Source: Xylaria sp. FL1777 | Lineage: Eukaryota > Ascomycota > Sordariomycetes > Xylariales > Xylariaceae | NCBI GenBank assembly: GCA_022578965.1 | Contig: MU400517.1 | Location: 496,001 to 560,000 of the forward strand | Direction of reading: 5' to 3' | Length of the DNA stretch: 64,000 nt | In this document: positions 56,764 to 64,000 of the stretch, piece after piece | How positions within the stretch are numbered: the stretch's first letter is position 1 | Layout of the letters: each line of letters opens with the position of its first letter | Translations under genes and position numbers: made by a program | The notes under the pieces: generated by a model | What the model was told of the DNA's origin: nothing | The model's database searches: none | Seen by the model: only the letters and a program-made list of their open reading frames with translations

Positions 56764-56853
56764 GCTCCAGTAGAGTAGTAGTTAACTCATTTCCCTCCCA
56801 TCCTCTCACAGACAAGGAAGGAAAAGACCCGGGTGCAAATCCCGGCTGGTGCA
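56764..56853 (+). tRNA. tRNA-Gly (anticodon CCC) with an 18-nt intron
   Basis: A full cloverleaf can be drawn. Acceptor 5' GCTCCAG (56764-56770) pairs with CTGGTGC (56846-56852), except for a T-T mismatch at the third pair; discriminator A at 56853. D stem GAGT/ACTC with loop AGTAGTTA. Anticodon stem TTTCC/GGAAA (56790-56794 / 56820-56824) with anticodon CCC at 56797-56799 followed by A. An intron of 18 nt (56801-56818) sits at the canonical 37/38 site. T arm: CCGGG, loop TGCAAAT, CCCGG. TTTT directly follows (56854-56857), a Pol III terminator, and a T-run lies near 56867. The D loop lacks the usual GG, so this copy may be slightly divergent. Confidence 0.75.
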
Positions 56854-57552
56854 TTTTATCGTCGTTTTTTTTTTCATCTTTTCCCTCCCCTGTTGCTTCT
56901 GCTTATGTTTTATTTGCACTTTAATTCGTTCTCTTGCTTTATATGCTAAATAGCTATATACATGAGATAACGTCTCGTTGTTCATATGGCCTCGGCAGAA
57001 GCTAGTTTGCATGGCTCTCTTCTCTCCGTTTAACATGGAGCACTCCGAAGAAGGTGGTAGCTATAATCTTTCTCCTTTTATTATGACTTCTGAAATATTG
57101 AATGCTATTCCTGCTGCAATGGAATCATTCAATAGTCATTTACCACCTTGTCACATAAGATTATAATTTTACATCTCACTAGCTCATTATAACATTGTTT
57201 CTTTTTTCCAAGGTTAACCACAAGCACACTGACGCCTAGCCAAACGGGTTAGAAATCGGTTCATATTTGACAAGAAGGCTAGCCTTATCCTATAGTCAAA
57301 TAGAACGATGTCTTGTTCCTTTGTTCCTCTGCTCCGCTCTAATGGCCGAGTATACTTAAGACAAAGCAGCTGCAGAGCGAGTATATAAAGCCTCGCAAAA
57401 CCACGCTCCCTATCAATCTCTACATATCCAAGAACATCGTAAACAAGTAGGGCTAAAATGACCTCGAGTTTATACACCTAGGTAATAGTGTAGGATCTTG
57501 ATAAAGTACAGTTGCGACTGGCGAGGGAACCCACGTCAAGGATACGACCGAC
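56854..57552. other. Intergenic
   Basis: T-rich after the tRNA. A minus-strand frame at 57214-57477 has no motif. No supported gene. Confidence 0.4.
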
Positions 57553-57744
57553 ATGTGCTACAAGGAAAACGAACGCACAATCTGCGAGATCTGCGCAGCG
57601 ACCGTCTCGGTGAAGATTGGAATTAGACACAAGTGCTTCGACGTGATCAAGTCCCACGCGAGATTTGGTGCATGTGGGCGCAGGGACGGACCCTACAATA
57701 CACTCGTTAAACAGGGGATATGTGAGACGTGTCGGAGGACCTAA
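57553..57744 (+). CDS. Small cysteine-pair ORF or exon remnant (63 aa)
   Basis: The frame reads MCYKENERTICEICAATVSV, then HKCFDVIK, FGACGRRDG and QGICETCRRT before the stop. Two CxxC-type pairs (CEIC and CETC) and intervening Cys/His suggest a small zinc-binding or secreted fragment. It has no signal peptide and no recognised family. It may be one exon of a lost gene. Confidence 0.35.
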   Translation: MCYKENERTICEICAATVSVKIGIRHKCFDVIKSHARFGACGRRDGPYNTLVKQGICETCRRT

Positions 57745-58641
57745 GGAATCGAGTCTGACTGCCATGGGTAGGATTCTATAACGTCCTTCATCTGTTCGTG
57801 GCGAGAGCTAACTGACCCTCGATAGGGTTTCCTACATTTTAGATTACGGAGCGATGGGCTATTTTACCTTCATAAAAGGCTTACGATCGCCACAGCACGA
57901 GAGGCTTTTGGTAGTTATTGTAACTATATCAAATTATTTTAATTAGGGCTCACTGTATGCTGGTAGGGGGACATATTCACTGCAATCTTAGACACCTAGC
58001 GTATAAATTCCTTAAATATGACTAAATGTCGAAGAAGGATGAGAGTGAAAATGAGAGACGACCCAAAGACGAACAACGTAGTCGGGCCAAAGAAACGCAT
58101 AGGCGCTACCAGCCACTTGGAACAGCACGCTTCGTTAAGCCCTTTCTTTGTCGTGTCCTTCGTCTTGGTCCCTCAATGAATGCTAGCTCCCGTCTAGTGG
58201 ATTTTGTGTTTACTCACAGGGGAAACCGTCTCAAGTATTAAACTGGTTCTTTTGTTCTATTCCCATATACGTAAGTATACTCCTTAGATTCCAAAGTATT
58301 TAATCTCCTTAAACTTTAAGGGGGTATTTATTGTCTTTGTGTCTAGTACTTCAGCACTTCCTCCCTTCTGGCCGTAAATCATGTTAGAATAGAGAATAGG
58401 GGCAGGATGTGTCAGTCTCTATATCAGAGTCGGTATTTGGTAAGTTCTATTTGGCTGGCGGAGATACTAAGAATAGGCTCGCGATCTACTGTACAACATA
58501 CAATATACGCGCGGACATATCTACTAATTGAGTCCTCTGTTGTGTCCTTTTTGCTCTTGAAGGACTAATCTAAAGCATGCTCCAGCATAGCTCTTACTGG
58601 CCAGGATCCCGCAGCCCATATCTTCTAATCATTTCTTCTCA
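57745..58641. other. Intergenic
   Basis: No supported gene. A 71-codon frame at 58026-58241 is Arg/Lys-rich and unrecognised. Confidence 0.4.
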
Positions 58642-59220
58642 ATGCCACATGGCTATATCATTATTGGTGGTGGCACTTCTATCTTGGTTGCTGCTAACCA
58701 GATATCTGAAGATACCAATATCTAAGTTTTGGTGCACGAGGCTGGTAAGGGCTTATCCCTCGATCCCCGTGTCAAAATCCTGGTCCTATAGACTTCTCTC
58801 ATAGGCCCAGATACAGACCGAGAGTATAAGTCTTTGCCTCAGACGAGGCTAGAGAATAGGTCTATTCGAAAACCGCTGAACAAAGCTCCTGGTGGATCAT
58901 CTACCATCGACGTCCCAGTGTTAATCGCTCATGAAAAGGCCGAGGTTGATACGTGGGCTATGCTGAGAACCTCCGGGGTGGGAATAGGCTAACTTGATGC
59001 CTCTTCGTACAAGGAATCATATACTCTTGTTTCTCTCTCGGATGAGGCTACCCTCAAACGTCTTAGGATTGACTGAATAAATGACGGGTACCGTGATTCC
59101 TGGTGTCTTATGAAGGTCTAGTTTCCGCGAGTCGTTTAAAACGATTTACGCAACGGATGAGTTGAGAGCTTCCAGAACTTGAATATCGTTACGAGTCTCG
59201 GTAAGCTAAACCCCCCAAGA
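58642..59220 (+). pseudogene. Relic of a GMC (glucose-methanol-choline) oxidoreductase
   Basis: A single frame carries the GMC N-terminal half in the correct order but with eight in-frame stops (58723, 58789, 58990, 59074, 59119, 59137, 59158, 59221) and no frameshift. Visible motifs: FAD-binding HGYIIIGGGTSILVAAN, then stop, then VLVHEAGKGLSLDPRVKI; IGPDTDREYKSLPQTRLENR; GMC signature region KPLNKAPGGSSTID (PxGKxLGGSSxxN in intact members); VDTWAMLRTSGVGIG; YKESYTLVSLSDEATLKRL; INDGYRDSW. Intact relatives are FAD-dependent alcohol/sugar oxidases or dehydrogenases. Only about 190 codons remain and the C-terminal catalytic half is absent. Substitution-only decay suggests point mutation, possibly RIP-like. 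Confidence 0.85.
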
Positions 59221-61084
59221 TAAATTTCATGTGATAATGGTGGTTGGAGATAGGGTGTCTGTGTGATAGTCATGTATATCGAATAACTCAATCTTTCATC
59301 ACTACTCTATAGATACGTAACTGTGAAATTATCGATGTAGTAAGGATACAAGGTCATTTTCTCTAATTATATAACATATGTAAGTCAGGAAATGAAAGGA
59401 GATCTCGGTGAGAAATTGTATCCTAAATAGGAACAAGCGTGTATGCTTTAGGTTACAATAGCTGACAAATTTCCGGCATACGCGCTATATCTAAATTACT
59501 TCTGGTGCATACCGGTAATCACTCTAATATCTAATAGCATATTCCATGTCTATAAGAACTTACCTGGTTATAACACCTCACTATCCTTGATGGGCGGAGG
59601 GCAGGTCATTAAATCCGGCAATCAATAAGTACTGTTATTAAAAACCCTGTGGCCCAAGACAAGGATGCGTATCTTGATTTGATGATAGCTGACTACCTTC
59701 TAGCCCGCATATTGATCATGCCGACTTTCTCCGTACCGGCTGGTATCTAAAAGGAATCCGCTGTGACATACGTGGACTATCCCCCGCGTGTGCTGCGGCA
59801 CGGCCCGTTCCATGAGCTAGATAGACCCACTCGTAGTCCCGCTGGAGTGATGATTACAACCTTTTTTACCTGTCCTCCAAAGTACCCATGGAGAGTACTT
59901 TATTTAAACGTTAAAAATTAGAAGAAAAACACCAAGCAGTTCTTCTAGATTGTGGGCTATCGTCAAAACGTCTCAGCTTTGCGTCGTTAAACTCATCACA
60001 AGATGCCCCCTTTTCTAGTGGTGTTGGAGCATAAATTCTAATTTTTGTTATTGCGGTGTGTCCCCCCTGCATTTCAAAAGCGCACCCACTACAGTATAAG
60101 GAGTGGTTGGTATATTCATGGAGGTTACTGGGAAACCTATCACTAAGCATATAGAAAGTTTGGGAAATTTATGCATCCAATCAAACTAAGACTCCATTCT
60201 CAAACCCCGTCGTTACGATACATACAAATGGGCCACGTGCAGAGTGCGAAAAGGATTGGTTAATCCCTGCTGATTGGACCCCGGAATCGGTTCTCATCGT
60301 CACATATCTACGTCGTCTAGCCACATATATATACACATACTGTTGTCCACAGGTGAGTAGGTATGTACCCAGACGACATCAATTTCTTAGTGATCCTTTA
60401 ATGTATATGTACTAGGATCAAAATTTGAGAGGCAGTAAACCAGCGTGTGAACTTCACGGTTCGTTCGAGCAGGGGCCGACAATATCTCAAAAGGTACCCT
60501 ATATTCATAATGTTGGTATCGACTATTAAGAGCCCAACCATCCACTTTCACCCAGCTGTTTGCAATCCAGCTCAGTATTTAGAAGTCCACCATTGCGATA
60601 CTCCATGAGGCGTGATTGCCCCTTGCTTAAAACGAATCCGTCCAGATACCCACAACGCCCGACACAGGACCATATTACAGTGTATTCTACGATCGTGGTG
60701 ATCCAATACCACGATCCCCAAGTATCGCCAACCAACCCTTTTTCAGGTATCCAGGAATTCGAGATCAGGTGTTATGGCGGCTAGAGGAGACCTCGCCCAG
60801 TAAAACAAATTCCTTTTGATGATCCTGGTATGCTAGCTCCTAGGAAACGCCATTTCCCCATCGACCCTCCTTGAACTCAAACAAAACAAGCCGTCCCCTC
60901 GCTGTCGTTAGAAAGATGATCTCGTAGCGCATTTTAATGTTAACAAAGATATAGTATAACGCTGTACCGGATAGAATTTGACCGAATTCATGGCGTTAGG
61001 GGCTTAGGTCGAAAAGATCGCCACGGGTATGTCCTATAGTACAGTAGTTCGTAGGTTGAGAGCTACCGTAGAGAAGAGGTCTCG
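59221..61084. other. Gene-poor interval
   Basis: Decayed-looking DNA after the GMC relic; its missing C-terminal half is not found in any frame. A minus-strand frame at 59911-60150 (CAFEMQGGHTAITKIRI) is unrecognised. No supported gene. Confidence 0.4.
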
Positions 61085-64000
61085 TTACTCTTGTTCTGTG
61101 GCACTTCCCTCATCTTCGGAAATCTCGAGAGGGCCGTACTTCGCCCTATACCTTTCAAGCTCGGCCATCTGTCTGGTGACGTGACTGAGTATGGCTGCCA
61201 TCGGTGCGCGAAGATCATCTAATGTTTTGATCTCACCGCCACCCATAGCAGTATGTCGAAGGGTTAAGGTCGAGATACAAGTCTGCAAGAACGAGTCAGC
61301 TAAATCGTTAGGGCTTTATACGGGAATGAACATATTACCTCGATCCGGCTCACTTGGTGCTCCATGAAATTGAATAGGAAACGGTCTGTGACCTCGCCAC
61401 CACGCTGCTTCATACGCTCGAGCAGCTCGGTTTCAGGAGGCTGCAAGCCTCGCCCTGACATCTCTTCTAAAGAGCTGCAAAGCATCTCTAGGCGTAAACT
61501 AACCTTCCATAGGGACCAAATCATCTCTGGATCAATGCCAAGTTCGCTCCCAGGCACGAGTCGTGCAGGCTGATCGGACAGACCAGCTGGCACTGCAGGA
61601 GCCATGTGGTAATCAATTCTGCAAGCAAGTGCATGCGGGTAAAGAGAGTAGACGTACTCGGGATTTTCGAGTCCCTTTAATTTCCTCTCGCCCATTTCCT
61701 TGACCTCAAAACCTTGCGAGGTGAGTGATTTCAACTCTTTCCGGATAGCCAGCGCAGTTGCTGTGTCATCAAACGCTTCGTCGGAGCCCATAGACCCGGC
61801 CCGATCGTTTTCCTGATACGTTTCGAGGCACCGCTGAATTTCAGAGATGAAATCTGCAGAAACTGCAATCTGACCACCATCGGCAACTGCAGAAATACGA
61901 GAGGCTTTGTTGACCATTGGTCCAAAGTAGTCCATACGGCGAGTAACAGGGTCAACCTCGGCTACTGGCTCGCCATAATGGATGCCCATTCTAACAGAAA
62001 GGCCTTTGAAGATCAAGTTGTTATCCTTGTCCCAGATTTCCTGACACGAGACTGAATTGAGGACTTCAGACGGCCAATTCACCTCGAGGAGCTGCATCTG
62101 AACGGAGAAGCACCAAAGCAGGGCGGATGTTGCAGTGGGAAAGGATACCATGAAAGCATCACCTTCTGTCTTGACTTCGTATCCGCCAATGCGTCGGAGC
62201 TGCCGGCGCATGACCTCATTGTGAAGTTTAATCGAGGACCTCATGGCGTCAGGATACATCTCCCACAGATTAGTAGAATTTTTGATGTCCGTGAAAACGA
62301 TTGAAGGTTTATCGGTTGGTGCGGGCACCTCGGCCTCAAGTCGGTGCAAATCTGAGTCCAGAATTCCACCCTTTGGTTTCTTGCCTCGCTTTGCCGGGTA
62401 TTGAAATTCGTCCGGAACACCTGAGGGGTACAAAGACATGCTCTGCCCCCTATGTAGACGCGTCGATCGCTCTTGCCGGCGCTTGAGATCGGCAACGCTA
62501 ATCATCATTACCATGATCTTACTAGTTGAACCATAGGCCATGGCAAGATCCCGCAGCTTCTGAGAAGCTCGCATGAGGTCACCTCGCTCGGACCGTGAGA
62601 CGTCAACAATCAGGGCGGGTTTGAGATATTCCCATAGCTCCTTAGTTGCAATCACGATTGTCTCATCCTGGGGTGTGATTTTGACATGGTTGACATCGGG
62701 GGCCGCTTGTACAGCTGGCATTAGGTCAACATACCCGAAGGCACGGGAAACTTCGAGGAGATCGTTCAATCTCCCTTGACGGGATACCCAACCACCCGCA
62801 TCTCGAATTCGTTGACGCTCCGTAGGCTCGGCTGGGTCGTGCTTCCGTGTCAAGATCTTGTGAGAACCATCCGACTGAATGAGCATTGCTTGTGCATCGC
62901 CGACGTTGGCAATATACAGTTCTTGAGATTGAAGGTATGCAATCGTGGCAACACCTCCTGAGTTTAGATCCTCTTTGCTCAAGACTACAGGTGCTCCAGA
63001 CCCGCGATGCATGCCCATTGGCCTTTTCTCTGTGTGCTCAATAGCTACGGTAACTAAATCTTTGTTCAGCGCCAGAAAAGCACGACGTAATGCGTCGGCA
63101 GGTCCCTCATTCTGACGCGTTTTGAGAGCCTTCAATTCCATTGTGAATATATGACCGAAATTCTCATGTAAGTACTTGGCAATCTTAGAACCACCACTAG
63201 AAAGGGCCTGGCCGTCAAATAAGCCGAGAAGTGTTTCCATATCTGATGAATTGAATCGAGGAACGACGAGGTCGATGGTAGATAGGTGTTCGTTTCTTCC
63301 CATCGTGTCCGCCATACCATACGGAAGATGCCCTGCTAGCGAGCCAGATGTTCTCACACGACGGTCTTCGCTTTGATCAGGTATACTGGGTTGAGTAAGA
63401 GTCACATCCATCAGCCCAAGAACACGAAGATTCAGCAGCCGACTGAAATCGGTGTACTGTTCGCGATTCTGCGCAACCGTCCCTTGATTGTTCTGTTTGA
63501 TTTCCAAACGTTTGTTGCCTGACAAATTAAGGTAGCGCAGATTGGGATTGAGATTCCAATTCCAATCATACGGAACATTAGAAATGTTGTACTTCAATGA
63601 ATTGTTTCCACAATCAAGTACAGCTAGCTTCTTTGCCCTTGAAATATCAGCTGGAAGGTTTGTAAACTTATTGTTGTTGATATGAAGCACTTGAAGAAGG
63701 CTATACTCTTCTAAGTCGTCCACAGGCAAGCTCGTTAGGTCGTTGCCCGACAGGTATAACTCAACAAGCTGCGGCCAATTCTTAATACATCGCTGCGGCA
63801 TATCGCTGAGGTCGTTATACGATAAATTGAGAACTCGCAGTTCACTGAGAAGCGTGATTTGCTCGAACACATCGTCATCGATCTGGTTGTCCGCAAGTAT
63901 CAGTTGGCGCAGGGAACCAGCAAACGTATTAGTCAGCCGACTGGAAAGTCCAGAGTCTTTTCTTGATGCTCCCGACGGCGTCACGGCACCATTCACTCCA
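61085..64000 (-). CDS. cyaA: Adenylate cyclase, C-terminal half (partial at window edge)
   Basis: The minus strand is open from the window edge to 61339, followed by a 56-nt intron (61338-61283, gtaata, ctgac, gcag) and a last exon 61282-61085 ending with the TAA/TGA-type stop after SATEQE; about 950 residues are visible. Leucine-rich repeats (LRVLNLSYNDLSDMP, LVELYLSGNDLTSLP, LQVLHINNNKFTNLP) are followed by a PP2C-like domain (LLGLFDGQALSSGGSKIAKY, YIANVGDAQAMLIQSDG). The class III cyclase catalytic domain follows (IVFTDIKNSTNLWEMYPDAM, with the metal-binding Asp in FTDIKNST; EVKTEGDAFMVSF; SVRMGIHYGEP; DYFGPMVNKASR). This is the LRR-PP2C-cyclase order of fungal Cyr1/CyaA proteins, which make cAMP for PKA. 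The N-terminal Ras-associating part lies beyond the window. Last-exon helix: TLDDLRAPMAAILSHV. Confidence 0.95.

Overview
The window looks like nuclear DNA of a filamentous ascomycete (Pezizomycotina, most likely Sordariomycetes). Evidence: protein genes split by short introns (about 48-200 nt) with CTAAC/CTGAC branch sites; a Crz1/CrzA-type calcineurin-responsive zinc-finger factor; the fungal LRR-PP2C-cyclase form of adenylate cyclase; a NACHT-WD40 (NLR-type) gene; LysM, F-box and small secreted proteins; and a tRNA with an intron at the usual 37/38 position. No bacterial operon structure, IS element or CRISPR is visible. Exon joins were deduced by hand from reading frame plus splice signals, without transcripts.

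Layout. 1-13 kb: 3' part of a disordered serine-rich protein; a small CBM19-like secreted protein (-); a decayed multi-LysM gene; a four-exon F-box/LRR protein; a divergent kinase-like gene with an apparent in-frame stop; and an 8-cysteine secreted protein. 13-28 kb: an HSL-type alpha/beta hydrolase, a second small secreted protein, a 3.5-kb gene-poor tract with TAGGTA-type motifs and a nearly pure AT islet, the CRZ1-like factor with a long leader, and a zinc-independent MDR oxidoreductase. 28-43 kb: a 751-aa repeat protein (-), an FHA-like/kinase protein, decayed ankyrin and other fragments, a 5-kb NACHT-WD40 gene interrupted by one in-frame TAG, a small mitochondrial-type protein (-) and a DUF7053-like protein (-). 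43-64 kb: gene-poor DNA, a 2240-aa low-complexity coiled-coil protein, tRNA-Gly(CCC), a GMC oxidoreductase relic with eight in-frame stops, and the C-terminal half of adenylate cyclase (-) running off the right edge.

The two conserved signalling genes (cAMP and calcineurin output) are housekeeping. The intervals between them are accessory: small secreted proteins, NLR/kinase/ankyrin pieces, and at least two clear relics (LysM, GMC). Many disruptions fit C-to-T/G-to-A changes (CAG to TAG, TGT to TAT), compatible with RIP-like or ordinary decay. I did not find a convincing wholly new system. The best leads are the kinase/NLR neighbourhood (31.9-40.3 kb), the W-G/poly-K coiled-coil giant (48.8-55.7 kb) and the twin-motif repeat protein (28.2-30.4 kb).
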